Shown here: piece after piece, positions 1-10,826 of the stretch
Layout of the letters: every line of letters begins with the position of its first letter
Numbering within the stretch: the stretch's first letter is position 1
NCBI GenBank assembly: GCA_039105265.1
Contig: JAPFFF010000042.1
Span: 682,001-746,000, forward strand
DNA length: 64,000 nt
Direction: 5' to 3'
From: Tritrichomonas musculus
Taxonomy: Eukaryota > Parabasalia > Tritrichomonadida > Tritrichomonadidae
Translations under genes and position numbers: made by a program
The notes under the pieces: model-generated
Seen by the model: the letters and a program-made list of their open reading frames with translations, nothing else
Databases searched by the model: none
What the model was told of the DNA's origin: nothing

Positions 1-61
1 TTCATGTGTTTACCATATCGAACATATACATATACATCCGAGTTTCGATTTCGGTTTCGAC

Positions 62-1371
62 CTAGAAACTGTTTAACATTGGACACAGTATCGATATATG
101 TTTGGACGAATACAGATAGAATATTCTCTTTAATGGACTGTCCGTTCTGGATAAATGAGGTAGATATAATAACAGTACATCTTCATCAAATAAACCATCT
201 TCATTCAACTTAACCTCTTTGTTATCACCTGTATATAACACAACCTTATATCTATCTTTCAACATCTCTTTCAATAACCTACACTCTTTCTTATCTTCGA
301 TCTTAATTAATACTTTATCGTAGTTCATTCGTTTTGTATCAATTAAGTTAACTATCTCAACACGTTGTTCATCAACATTCGATATCAACTTATTAACGTA
401 TATATTTCGATTGTATCTCTTATCGATATGTGATTAACGATTATGTAATCTCTGAAACATGCGAAGTGTTTAATATCGTCAGCAGTAGCACTTAATAACG
501 CAACTCGATCGAACTCTTTGGTTATCTCTATCAATCCAATATGTTGTAGTAACATATGCGCTTCATCAATCACTAGAAAGTAATCTAATCGTTGCTCTTT
601 CATATAGTATTCTTCAATTAGATCACCTAAGCACTTAGAAGCTGTATTGTAAGTAGTAATAATTATATCAACTCCCTTATGTACAGCTTTATGGAATTCA
701 CTAAACGCATTATCATTAACACATAATCGAATGGAATTAACATCCATATCACTCAACTTGGTATAGAACTCTGTGGCTATATTCACTGTTGGAACTATTA
801 CCATAAACCTCTCTGTAATATGTGATGCAATCCATTTACGAATCGCTGTCGATTTACCAGAACCGATTGGAGCTTCATAGATGAACTTTTTGGTCCGGAT
901 TTGTTTAGTGATCTTCCGTAAATCATACTTATCATGGTCTATGTAATAACAAGGAGAGTCATCAAAGTCGACATAACCGAGAAAGTTTCCATTCTCATCA
1001 TAACGTTCTATAATATCATCAACACAAAGTTTATGTTCACCACTAGTGAGGTGTTTAATCGATGTTTCATCTTTTAATGGTTTGTCGTTCTTATCGAAAT
1101 AACCTTCACATCGTATAGTGTATAACCGTTCAGGGATCTCATCAAACATCTGCCATCGAATATATGATGGATCATGGATTTCAACCGGCTGTTCATTCAC
1201 GACTGTCTGTTCTTCAATTACTTTCAATAGATCATCGTCAGCGTCAGGAACTGGATCTCTATAATCATCAACAGACTCCCATTTAATACGTTCGTGATAA
1301 TACAACATAGTGTTCAGCGTCATTGGTTTCATTCGGATAAAATTTTCATTTAGATCACATATCAAACTCAT
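62..1371 (-). pseudogene. Broken DExH-box (SF2) helicase, copy A
   Basis: The main frame (385-1371, 328 residues) shows an SF2 helicase N-terminal half. It has a Walker A motif GSGKS with Lys near residue 173, a VIVPT block, a TTYN block, a DEAH box near residue 269 and an LSAT motif III. The C-terminal half continues in another frame from 388 to 62 (KIEDKKECRLLKE, LYTGD), so a frameshift lies near 385-420. Comparison with copy B shows a second shift near 150-180. The helicase type recalls origin-binding-protein or virus-like element helicases; that is inference. It has an intact N-terminus (MSLICDL) but cannot make a full protein as read. The 3' end lies at or beyond the left edge. Confidence 0.72.
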
Positions 1372-1936
1372 TGTTTATACATTTATTCATCAATTATATG
1401 CTACAATTGTCCTTCATTATATGCCACTAATAGTTCTACTTTATTGGACACAATCTCGCTATGTCGTATATGAGTATAGCTATGGAATTGTTTCAGGACG
1501 GTTTCCATATTATTAATCTCTCTAATGAATTGTTTCCGGACGGTTTCCATATTATTATAGTCGATTTTGCCTATTATTATAGCATTTATTTTATGTTATC
1601 GTTATTGAATTGTCATATATTAATAGATCGTAGACATATATCTTTAGTCTTGTGCCACAAGTAGCACTAAATTAAATACCAAAACAGCTGATTTTGGGGG
1701 GTTTTCGTCAATTAAATTAGCTGTCACGCGACTGTGGCGGGTATATATACTAATTTAATCGAGGATGACAAAAATGCAATTTTTGTTAGACTGAATGAAT
1801 TAGGGTTAGTAAGGGCGAAGGGTGCGTAGTACCTGGAGAACATACTAACCTTACTACTGCGCAGATTGTTTGATATTCCATAAAACTTTTTAATTTTGCT
1901 CAAAAGATAATTTTATTCAACATTTAAAGCATGATG
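1372..1936. other. Spacer between helicase copies, partly shared with the upstream region of copy B
   Basis: No gene is visible. Several short blocks recur at 3280-3640 upstream of copy B: TTTATTGGACACAAT against TTTATTGGACTCAAT, AGTAGCACTAAA against ATTAGCACTAAA, and GTGGCGGGTATATATA against GTGTCCGGTATATATA. The two helicase copies were therefore probably duplicated together with about 400 bp of 5' flank. The GGTATATATA block could be a TATA-like promoter of the element; this is inferred only from its conservation. Confidence 0.5.
1801..1865. other. Small GC-richer structured segment
   Basis: This 65-bp stretch is much richer in GC than its surroundings. It contains nested complementary arms: TAGTAAGG with CCTTACTA, and GTAGT with ACTAC. 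It lies just upstream (relative to copy A) of the shared promoter-like region and just downstream of the copy B gene. It may be a terminal or subterminal part of the degraded element, or a small structured RNA. No known RNA family is recognised. Confidence 0.3.
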
Positions 1937-3247
1937 TTATAATTTAAAAATTGTCTCGTCTACATCTTTTGCTTTTGATATAGAAGGAATGGTATGTAGA
2001 GCGAAATTATAAGGATTTCCTTCTCCTTTAATCTTATTGATAAATTCTAACTCATCTTCTTATAATCGAGTGATTTGAGCTTCATGTCGCTCGAAGTAGA
2101 TATAATAACATCAACATCTTCTTCAAACATATCATCTTTATTCAACTTAACTTCCTTCTCATCACCTGTATATAACGCAACCTTGTATCTATCTTTCAAA
2201 AACTCCTTCAATATCATGCACTCTTTCTTATCTTCTATCTTAACTAATGCCTTATCATATTTCATTCTCTTTGTATCGATTAATTTAACTATCTCAGCTA
2301 GTTGTACAGTTGTATCTGATATTAGCTTATTAACATATATGATTCGATTATATCTCTCATTATTACATGGATTAACGATAATGTAATCTCTAAAGCATGC
2401 AAAGTATTTAATATCATCATCAGTTGTACTTATTAAAGCTACTTTATCGAACTCTTTAGTAATTTCATTTAAACTTATGTGCTGTAACAGCAAGTGAGCT
2501 TCTTCTATTACAAGAAAGTAATTGAGTCGTTGTTCTCTTTCATAGTATTCTTCAATTAAGTCACCTAAACATTTAGAAGCAGTGTTGTAAGTAGTAAGAA
2601 TTTTATTAACTTCATTATGTACAGCTTTGTGAAACTCTTTAAACGCATTATCATTGGCACACAATTGTATTGACTTAACATCCATATCATTCAGTTTGGT
2701 ATAGAATTCTTTAGCGATATTCACTGTTGGGACTATTACCATAAGATTCTCTGTTTTATGTGAAGATATCCGTTTACGAATTGCAGTAGATTTACCAGAG
2801 CCGATTGGTGCTTTCCAGATGAGCTTCTTCATTCTAATCTGTTTAGTAATCTTACGTAAATCATACTTGTTATGATCGATACAATAATAATAATCATCAT
2901 AATCCATATAATTAACATTCCCATTCTCATCATAGTATTCAAGTTCAGCATCAATATCAACTTGTTATCCATCAGTAAGATACTTAATCGTTGTTTCATC
3001 AGTTAATGATTTGCAATCCTTATCAACGTAACCTTCACACTCTATAGTGTATAATCGTTCAGGGATCTCATAAAATATCTGGCATCTAATATAGTTTGGA
3101 TCTTGTACTTCAGGAGTCGTGGTATCGTTCGAAACTTGCTCTGTAATGCTTGCTTCATAAACTGGTTGTATTAATGGACATAGTATCATACATCTATTCT
3201 TCATGTACATGATTGTATAATATTGTGTTCAGCGTCATTGGTTTCAT
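1937..3247 (-). pseudogene. Broken DExH-box helicase, copy B
   Basis: This is a diverged paralogue of copy A in the same orientation. The start region MKPMTLN (ATG at 3245-3247) matches copy A but soon shifts frame. The frame at 2965-3210 ends in an in-frame TAA (YLTDG then stop) exactly where copy A reads through, and the same frame then resumes to 2047. A last frameshift near 2050 leads into an alternative frame that ends at TTA 1937-1939 (reverse strand TAA). Walker A GSGKS is kept, but DEAH reads EEAH and the SAT motif reads STT. The gene is therefore both interrupted and altered in its motifs. Confidence 0.72.
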
Positions 3248-3936
3248 TTAAAGATAATTTTCCCTTAAACTTACATAAAATTTACGTTGTTATTACAATT
3301 AGCTCTTCTTTATTGGACTCAATTAGCTCTTCATTATCATGAAAATGGGTTAACCCTTAAAACACATGAAAAACAGCCGTTTTTGGTGGTCTGTGGATGG
3401 GTAAATCTTGAGTATCATACGTGGGCTTGGGCTTCTGGAAGATTACAAAACAAATTCATATTAATATAGTCATTTTGCCTATTTTAATAGTTCATAGACA
3501 AAAATAAACATATATCATTAGCTTTTGGACACAATTAGCACTAAAAATACATATTAATATAGTCTACTTTATCCAGTATTGGCAATTAGCCTGATTGTGT
3601 CCGGTATATATAGGTTTTTGGATGGCAGGGTTAAATTTTTAGTATTTCATTAGAGAATTAATATATAATAAATTTTTTATTCTTTAACTTTTTATCGGAT
3701 GTATGCTAACGGGCAAAACACGTTTACATATGTTCAAAATAAGCAAAAAACACATAGTCGACAAATTCGTTTGAGCCTTAAAACACGTAAAATTTGATAC
3801 GAACGAGGGATAAGTTGATTTTACTAAGTGGGCTAAAACACGTTTACGAATGTTCTGATAAACCAAAAACCATGTTTCAATGGGCGGAATCACGTTAGTG
3901 ATGTAGCCCTTGTTACTATTACTACTAGTGTACCAT
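3248..3936. other. Upstream flank of helicase copy B, no convincing gene
   Basis: The stretch includes the blocks shared with 1372-1760. It also holds two copies of a short motif, GAACATTCGTAAACGTGTTTT-like, on the reverse strand near 3722-3860 (the second reads GAACATATGTAAACGTG). A reverse open frame (3684-4127) crosses this region, but its composition is irregular and it overlaps a better frame, so I do not call it a gene. Confidence 0.35.
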
Positions 3937-4209
3937 TTAGGCCGATATGAAAATATAATCAATAAAACGGTCAACACTACAATATTTATAGTTAATTCCA
4001 TGTTTTTTTGTAGTCTTAAGTGAATATACAACAAAGTAATATACATTCTCGATTGGAAATGGAACATGAGTAGTGATCGGTTCATCCAGATTGCTACCAG
4101 ATAGAAATTCAAATATAACATCCACATCTGGCTTAATTTTGAAGTTCACATGAATATTTAAATCACTACTAACCTGTTCATTCGTTGGATTATCTCTTCC
4201 ATAAATCAT
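3937..4209 (-). CDS. Short hypothetical protein, probably an element-derived gene fragment
   Basis: This 90-residue frame begins MIYGRDNPTNEQ and includes NIHVNFKIKPDVDVIFEF and an aromatic stretch VYYFVVYSL. No domain is recognised. It sits between the broken helicases and another broken acidic-tail fragment, all on the minus strand, so it is most likely a surviving piece of a decayed mobile element. It may not be expressed. There is no signal peptide or membrane segment. Confidence 0.35.
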   Translation of the reverse strand: MIYGRDNPTNEQVSSDLNIHVNFKIKPDVDVIFEFLSGSNLDEPITTHVPFPIENVYYFVVYSLKTTKKHGINYKYCSVDRFIDYIFISA

Positions 4210-4242
4210 TTAGTTAAACCCAAAAATAAACTAACCATATTG

Positions 4243-4396
4243 TTATGTTATATACTCATCCATCTCCTCTTCATCATCCTCAAACTCATCTTCATCCTAA
4301 TTATTACATGCGTACACACCTAATAACTCCGTAGGCGTGAGTAGTAATCCTATACGGTCTTTACGGAAGTGGAAATTCTTGTTACGAAAGTGGATA
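4243..4396 (-). pseudogene. 3' fragment of a gene with an acidic C-terminus, one in-frame stop
   Basis: Read on the minus strand, this stretch gives an uninterrupted sense-like sequence (FHFRKDRIGLLLTPTELL). It then has one in-frame TAG, and then an acidic tail EDEFEDDEEEMDEYIT followed by TAA at 4243-4245. The coherent composition and single stop suggest the C-terminal remnant of a larger gene from the same decayed element. It is too short for family assignment. Confidence 0.35.
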
Positions 4397-5547
4397 ACAA
4401 ATCAAAAAGTTAGGTCATTATAATTTTTAAAGAAATGAGTGGATTATCAAAGGTAACTCCACTCCCATTTGTATGATGATTTATATTTTCCTCAATTATT
4501 TATTTTTATATATAATAATAATAAATATTAAAAATATATTTTAGTATTTTAATTAGAAATTTCCAAGATATTTATATTTATTATATTTGTGAAGTTTACA
4601 AATTCATAATATTGAAAAAATTGGAATATAAGAATCAAAATATCCAAAAAAAAAATTTATCAAACAGATAATAAAAATAAATCAAATTAAAAAATAAAAG
4701 TATCTTAATTCTGAAATATTAGTTAATTTAATAAATAAATGAAATAATAAAAGGTTTTTTTTAATTCTTCATTTATCTCATAATAATCTTATCTTCATTT
4801 TTAATCTCTTCATAATTATATTTTATAGACTTAATTAAGAGGTTGATCAGTATGAACTATATCGATAAATATCATTTTTAAGCAGATCTTTCGGATTTTA
4901 GAGATTAAATACCAATTTCTCATTAATATTCTGTTTGTAAATAAATAAAGTTCATATAATTATAACTATTTTGATTTTTATTGGAAAATATTATTTTTTT
5001 CATCTGGAAAAAGATTTTAAATATATATTTTCTCTTTATTCAAAATTGAATTCTCAAGTGTAATATTTCAAATTTTCAAAGAATGTACATTTAGCTTCTC
5101 AAAATTGAATTTTCAAGAGCAATCTCTCAATTTTGATAGATAAATTATTATTGACCTATAACCATTTTTATTTTCACCATAAATTTGTATTTACTTCATA
5201 TATTAATAAATCTTAGATAAATATTTAAATAAAATTTTAAATTACATATTAGATTAAATATTATTGTTAAATATTTGTTATTGAAATGATGTACAATATA
5301 ATTATTAAGAAAAATGAGTTTTTTTCTTTTAAAACTCATAAAATATAATTATCTATTAATATAAATAATCATTCCTTAATTTTGGTTATTAAATAGATTA
5401 AAATATATAATATAAGAAATATATAGTAATATGGTATCGCTAATATAATGAATCATCATTGATTCCTGTATTCTTTGTGATTTCTCAAAATCAACAATTC
5501 ATTAATATTATCTTTCAAGCTTAGGTATTCTTACTTATATTTAGGTA

Positions 5548-6267
5548 TTAAGTGCGGAATTTTTATCCTTTTGGCACTTTTTGGATAACTTTGGATAAAA
5601 ATTTTTTTTTTTAGTATTCATTGAAATAGAGAAGTTTTTTGAATGTACATTCGATTAAACTTGTAAAAAAATTAGATTTAATGTAAATATATATTTAATT
5701 TAAGAAGATATTAAAAAAAAAAAAGAAAAAATTCAATATATTAATAACTTTAGTTTGAAATAACTTATATCTCAAAAAGTTATTTATTTTATTCGTCAGC
5801 TATTCAAATATTACCTATATATTGAATTTGCAAAACATAAAAAAAGTTATAGAATTCAAAAAAATATGATCATATATTGAAATTATACTAAGAAAAAAGT
5901 CAAATTTCTTGATGGTAATATGAAAAAATGATTTTTTAAAAAGCAAAATCTTATGTTTTCCTAATGTTTATTATATATTTCAGGTGGTTTAATAAAAGCT
6001 TGTTTTTTAAGGAAAAATCATTTTTTTTCAAAATATCTTCTAAAAACAAAAGCAAATTCATTTCCCTATGAATACAACATCGAAAACCGGCTTATTTTTT
6101 TATTTTTTTAAAAAAATAATAATAAATATACTTTTTTTTCAAAAATAGAGTTATTTTTTTTACTTTTAATATAATACGCAAGCTAAAAACAGTCTTTTTA
6201 AGTTGTCACTTTTTTTGGATAATTTTGGATAATTTTTTTGACCTAAGGATAAAAATTCCGCACTTAA
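5548..6267. mobile_element. Non-autonomous DNA transposon (MITE-like), 720 bp, with 21-bp TIRs and a 9-bp TSD
   Basis: The left end 5548-5568, beginning TTAAGTGCGG, is the exact reverse complement of the right end 6247-6267. Immediately outside, ATTTAGGTA is present as a direct repeat at 5539-5547 and 6268-6276, the expected footprint of a transposition event. Just inside both ends a second motif, CACTTT(TT)GGATAA(C/T)TTTGGATAA, lies in direct orientation near 5575 and 6207. There is no open frame inside. A 9-bp target duplication is typical of Mutator-like (MULE) elements, but the superfamily is inferred from that length only. Confidence 0.85.
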
Positions 6268-7762
6268 ATTTAGGTATATAAAGAAACTCACTAAATTAAA
6301 AATAAAAAAATCTCATAAACTGGGAGTCAAAAGTCGGACCACTTTCAACCTTATATTGGCCTTTTGAGCGGTTATTTTATTTTTCGTCTTCTCAATTTAG
6401 AACACTTTTCCATTCAATTAATGGTCTGAGTTTTGATTCGTCTCAATTTTGCATTTTTCAATGCAAAAAAAATAAAAAAATTGAATAAAAAGATTTTTTT
6501 ATTGAATGAAAAATAAAAAAGATGAAAAGAAATGTCTTCCATCATTTAATCCAAGTAAGAATTTGCTAAAAAGTGTTCCAAAATATCAGAGAAATTAAAA
6601 TTTATATTTGCGCCTTTCCGATTGAATTAAAATTTTTTGAGAAATTTTCAAAATTATGTAATATTTTGGTGCAAAATGGTTAAAAATAGAAAATATTGAT
6701 AATTTTATGGAATAAATGAACAATTTGGAAATAGAAATCGTGATATTTAAAGAGAATTTCGCCAATATTTATTTTCTCCTAATTTTGGAAAAATGCGTTT
6801 TTCGAGATGTATCTTTTGTGTATTTTGAGATTTATTGCATTTTAGGCAATATATTATAATATTTTTTTTTTTTTCAATCATCTTGCGGTCGTTGCGGTAT
6901 TTTGGAAAGAAAATTTATCATATAATCAAATATTGTTGGCTGTGTTGTTGTATTAGATCATCAAACTCTACAGCAGATGCATTTAGTTAAGCGACATTTT
7001 CAAACAAGAAGTTTTAATTATTCCAAATTCAAATTATAACTCATTTATTCAATTTTTTTAAAATAAAAAACGAATATATACATATATATATCAATTATTA
7101 AAATAGGATTTAGGATTTAAAATTAATATAATTAATTATATAATATTTAATTATAGCTAATATATACAAAAAGCTTTTTATATATAAGATATTCATTTTT
7201 TAGCATTCAATTAAATTCTTACAGATACAAATTGATAAAATATATTATTTAAAATAATAAATAAATTAAATATTATCTATTTTTATATTTATAAATATAT
7301 CAATAAAATTAAATAATAATATAAACACTTTAATTATCTTATAAATTATAGGATATAATTATTTTGAAAAAAAAAAGATTTGAGATAAAAAAAGTAAGAA
7401 AATAATTTATCAAACACAGCCAAAATAAAACAGAAAAAATTAATTTGAGATAAAAAATTTAAAATTTTAAAAAATGAAAGGAAAAAAATATGTCAGAGAA
7501 ATTTGAAAGAAAAAATGGTGGTCTGCCTTTTGGTTTTAAGTTTATTCATCAACTTTTCTCTGAAAAAAAATTGAATGAAAAAGAGTGTAATTACCTTTGG
7601 ATTATCTGTAAAATGATTCATAATTAGATAATGAAGCATATGATTTTTCGGAAAATAATGAATAAGTTCACAAAAATAATTGAAATTAGCCAATAGAAAA
7701 AGATTTGAAATGTTGAAAGTTTTAACTATGAAACTCAGAGTTTAACTCTCTTAATAACGGTT

Positions 7763-7771
7763 TCATTCATT
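7763..7771 (+). promoter_or_regulatory. Candidate initiator element (Inr)
   Basis: Two overlapping TCATT motifs lie 20-30 bp before the start codon at 7792. They fit the trichomonad initiator consensus TCAYW, which marks transcription starts close to the ATG in Trichomonas vaginalis. The motif is short and the DNA AT-rich, so chance occurrence is possible. Confidence 0.4.
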
Positions 7772-7791
7772 CAAAAAATGATTTCTAAATA

Positions 7792-8922
7792 ATGGATGAA
7801 AGTAATATAGAAACTTCAGTCCTACCGCCTCTTCACTCCCTTTATCATACTAACAATACTTCATCGTTAAAATCATTAATTGAACTTAAAGAAGAGATTC
7901 AAAAATTATATCCACGAGTTCATTATGTTGAATTAGGTATAGAATCAATCAAAAAGCAAATTCCATCTAATTTAAACAAGATTTTCTTGCAGATTTCTTC
8001 TGATATTCAGAAATATCATACATTTCCTTTTTCACAAGCTCAAAACGAAAAAGATATTATTAATAATGAAGGAGATCTTTCAACAAAGCTCAAGGAAATT
8101 GAAGATCGATTAATGATGGAAATAAAATTTTCAATGGAAATATCATCAGATGATTTTAATAAAAAATTTTTTTCACTTACGAAAAAACGAGAATCAATGA
8201 AGAAAACCATATTTAACGGATTTTCTAATAACGAACCTTCTAATATTCAGTCCAAAATGCAAAAATTCGAAGAAAAGTTTATAAATCAAGAGAAAAAGAT
8301 AAATTCGCGACTTTTAATGATTGAGAACATATACAAGTGTTGCAAAAACGATGATTTTAACAGAAAAATGCTTCAGAAATATTCAGAAGGCATCAGTCTC
8401 CACAAAAACGAAATCAACCAAATAAAAAAAAAATTAAATGAAATCAATGAAATTATCAATGAAGAAAACGAAAATATAGATAATAGTCAAAACATTATAA
8501 ATGATTTTTCAGCCGAACCAACAGTAAGCCCTAAAATAGAAATTTTATCAACTAACATTGATGATGTACAAAATGAAATTCAAGCAATGATTGAAAATTT
8601 TGGCCCAGCACTAGCTGAACTTAATGAATATTCACAAGAACTAGGAAATAGAATGAATAAGATATCTAATCTTTCCATTTTTTTATGTGAAAAAACAAAA
8701 GAAATTGAGCAAAAGTCACAAGACATTGATTCCAAATGCCAATTGATGATTCTTCAATTATCACAAATAACTAAAGATATTGGGAATCAAGAAAATAATA
8801 ATGAGTTAAGCAACTTGTCAAAAGAATTCAACAAGGTTCATACAGATATTCTTAGAGAGGTCGAAAATATAAGGATAAAAGTGAAAGATTATGAAAACAT
8901 TATACAAAATGTACATACATAA
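7792..8922 (+). CDS. Coiled-coil protein of unknown function
   Basis: This 376-residue protein is rich in Lys, Glu, Asn and Ile, with long predicted helices. Heptad-like stretches run through most of residues 25-370 (KLKEIEDRLMMEIKF, EINQIKKKLNEINEIINEE, DILREVENIRIKVKDYE). There is no signal peptide, membrane segment or catalytic motif. The start is supported by candidate initiator motifs just upstream. It is probably a structural or tethering protein of the cytoskeleton or a membrane coat, but no family is recognised. Confidence 0.75.
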   Translation: MDESNIETSVLPPLHSLYHTNNTSSLKSLIELKEEIQKLYPRVHYVELGIESIKKQIPSNLNKIFLQISSDIQKYHTFPFSQAQNEKDIINNEGDLSTKLKEIEDRLMMEIKFSMEISSDDFNKKFFSLTKKRESMKKTIFNGFSNNEPSNIQSKMQKFEEKFINQEKKINSRLLMIENIYKCCKNDDFNRKMLQKYSEGISLHKNEINQIKKKLNEINEIINEENENIDNSQNIINDFSAEPTVSPKIEILSTNIDDVQNEIQAMIENFGPALAELNEYSQELGNRMNKISNLSIFLCEKTKEIEQKSQDIDSKCQLMILQLSQITKDIGNQENNNELSNLSKEFNKVHTDILREVENIRIKVKDYENIIQNVHT

Positions 8923-10086
8923 GCTCAAAGAGGTTGAAAATAAAAACCGTTTTGTTTTATATTTATAATTTAAATATAATGCTATATATTATAACTGCTA
9001 AATAAGGTCCGGAACTACAAAATTAATGCTGCGCAACTATATATGTGTATTAAAATTTTGAATTAGGAAAAAAATATTATCAATTTTTAGTTACTCAGAA
9101 AATATTAGTTATTAATTTCTCATGCTTTTCGATTAGTATTAAAATATATAAATACAATATATTATATTTATTTTTAATAATATACATATATAATATTGAT
9201 TCAATCAGTTTATTTCATTCAATTTTTAAATCAAAAGATGTAGAGTATTTTATTCAGATATATTTAACAAAAAAAATGCATAAAGAGTATTTTTTTGACT
9301 AAGTTACATTGGCTTTTTAATGAAAAAAGCTTCATATTTTGAAATAATTTTAATCGTACCAAACTTTTTGAAAGAGTATGATCATTCAAAAAAAACATTC
9401 AAAATACTATTAAAATAGAGTAGATAGAAGATTTTTAATACCATTATTAAAACCTGATGAATTACTTAATGCTGTTAAAAAAGTTAATAAAGCTTTATTA
9501 TTAAGAACCAAAATCCTGTAATGCATTTACTGAAGAAAATTGATGTGAGAAAGAAAGTTGAAGCTATACAAAATGACTTCTTTAAGTTTAACTACTGTTT
9601 ATATCCTAATCTTTAAATTAAATAATTAATTGGAAGCTTATTATAATCAACTTTGATAACATTATCAAACGTTTTGCAAAATAAAAAAATTTCTACAATT
9701 AAGTGAAAGCTAAATGATCATTAACCATAAGAGTAAAAATGAGGATTTGGTGATTAAAAAAATATAGTTAGCCAAGTAGGAGCCTTTTCACACCATGAAA
9801 AAATAAAAAGATATTCTGCAGTTATATTTCTATTAAAAAGTTTGATTTTATAAACGTACACATTCATCAAATATGGATATATATATTTTTGCTTATGGTC
9901 ATTTCCATAAAATCATACTGTATTTAATTATATTAAATAGAAAAAGAGATATTCATAAAATTTCAAAAAGTTAACCACCCATTAAACTTCCTCAAGGATG
10001 TGAAATGATACTATCAATATTTTATATCTAATTCAAAATTGAAATGATCAATGATTTAGATCATTTTTTAGAATCATTCTACCAAA
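8923..10086. other. AT-rich intergenic region, possibly with a decayed gene trace
   Basis: No intact gene is seen. Around 9440-9610 one frame reads PLLKPDELLNAVKKVNKALL before a stop. That is more protein-like than the surroundings and could be an old coding remnant, but it is short and unsupported. Confidence 0.35.
10074..10078 (+). promoter_or_regulatory. Candidate initiator element for the TEX264-like gene
   Basis: TCATT, with the A 11 bp before the ATG at 10087, matches the trichomonad Inr consensus TCAYW in both sequence and spacing. Confidence 0.45.
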
Positions 10087-10680
10087 ATGGGAGTTGTTTT
10101 AACCATATTTATTACTATTATAATTGCACTTGTCATATATGTTATTTGGGCAACAGGAGCTCTTCATAAAGTTGAAGTTCAAAAAACAATATTTCCAGAA
10201 ACTCGAATTGCCTACGTAACATACATTGGCGATTACAGTCAAGCATTCAAGCAAACTTCGATTGTTGAACAAGCAATAAAAGAAAAATATAATACTGATT
10301 GGTCTCGCAAACCATGTTTTGGACTTTATTATGATGATCCAGGAAAGACTGATAAAGAAAAGTGCAGATCTGTTGTTGGAAAATTTATTCCAGATAATTT
10401 TACAGAAAAAGAAGCTCCAGCTGGTATCACATTTGATGTTATACCAAGAATTGAACCGATTCTTCAAATTGAATATCCGCTCCGTTCCATATTAAGCATA
10501 TTTGCCGGAATAGCACGGGCATATCCAGCCATTAATAATTACACTGAAAATAATAATACCAAGATTAAAACTGCAATGCTTGAAGTTTATGGATATAAAT
10601 CTAGTGAAATACTTTTTGCGGGAAGTTCTAATGAAGGAACTGGACTTTGGAAAGAATTTCCAAAAGATAAAAATGAATAA
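10087..10680 (+). CDS. TEX264-like single-pass ER membrane protein with a GyrI-like domain
   Basis: The 197 residues start with one hydrophobic segment (about residues 4-24, VVLTIFITIIIALVIYVIW). A soluble domain follows with GyrI-like features: an early RIAYVTYIGDYSQAF block, then FGLYYDDPGKTDKEKCRSVVG, then LRSILSIFAGIARAYPAI. This order is that of animal TEX264, an ER-phagy receptor anchored by its N-terminus. The C-terminal tail is short. WKEF near the end is only a poor match to an LC3-interacting motif, so a receptor role here is uncertain. Homology is moderately strong; function is inferred. Confidence 0.72.
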   Translation: MGVVLTIFITIIIALVIYVIWATGALHKVEVQKTIFPETRIAYVTYIGDYSQAFKQTSIVEQAIKEKYNTDWSRKPCFGLYYDDPGKTDKEKCRSVVGKFIPDNFTEKEAPAGITFDVIPRIEPILQIEYPLRSILSIFAGIARAYPAINNYTENNNTKIKTAMLEVYGYKSSEILFAGSSNEGTGLWKEFPKDKNE

Positions 10681-10826
10681 AAAAATATACCAAAATTTAC
10701 AATTTTTAAGACTCAATCCTACATTATGGATTCATATTATATATACCTATTCAATTTTTTTAAATGAAATTATAAAAAAATTTGAAAGCTTAAAATATAT
10801 TTTTATTTCTAACACATATCTAACAT

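Larger units (their letters stand above)
4400..7791. other. 3.4-kb AT-rich gene-free region
   Basis: No coding region is supported. Apart from the inverted-repeat transposon at 5548-6267 (separate entry), I see a hairpin GAGTGGA/TCCACTC near 4438-4464, a perfect hairpin TTTTGCAT/ATGCAAAA near 6448-6469, and a 10-bp inverted pair GAACACTTTT/AAAAGTGTTC near 6400 and 6571. The short minus-strand frame at 7493-7693 looks like chance. Confidence 0.6.

Noticed and set aside
1839..1862. Possible intron 3' splice signal (ACTAAC...CAG)
   Set aside because: The trichomonad consensus has the branch motif joined tightly to ACACAG; here the spacing differs and no matching 5' GTATGT-type site or coding flank is present.
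1801..1865. Possible 5S rRNA-like piece (TAGTACCTGG)
   Set aside because: Only a few bases resemble the 5S core and the rest does not fit; kept only as a structured segment.
3684..4127. 147-residue minus-strand frame
   Set aside because: Composition is irregular, it overlaps the better frame at 3937-4209, and part is made by a short repeated motif.
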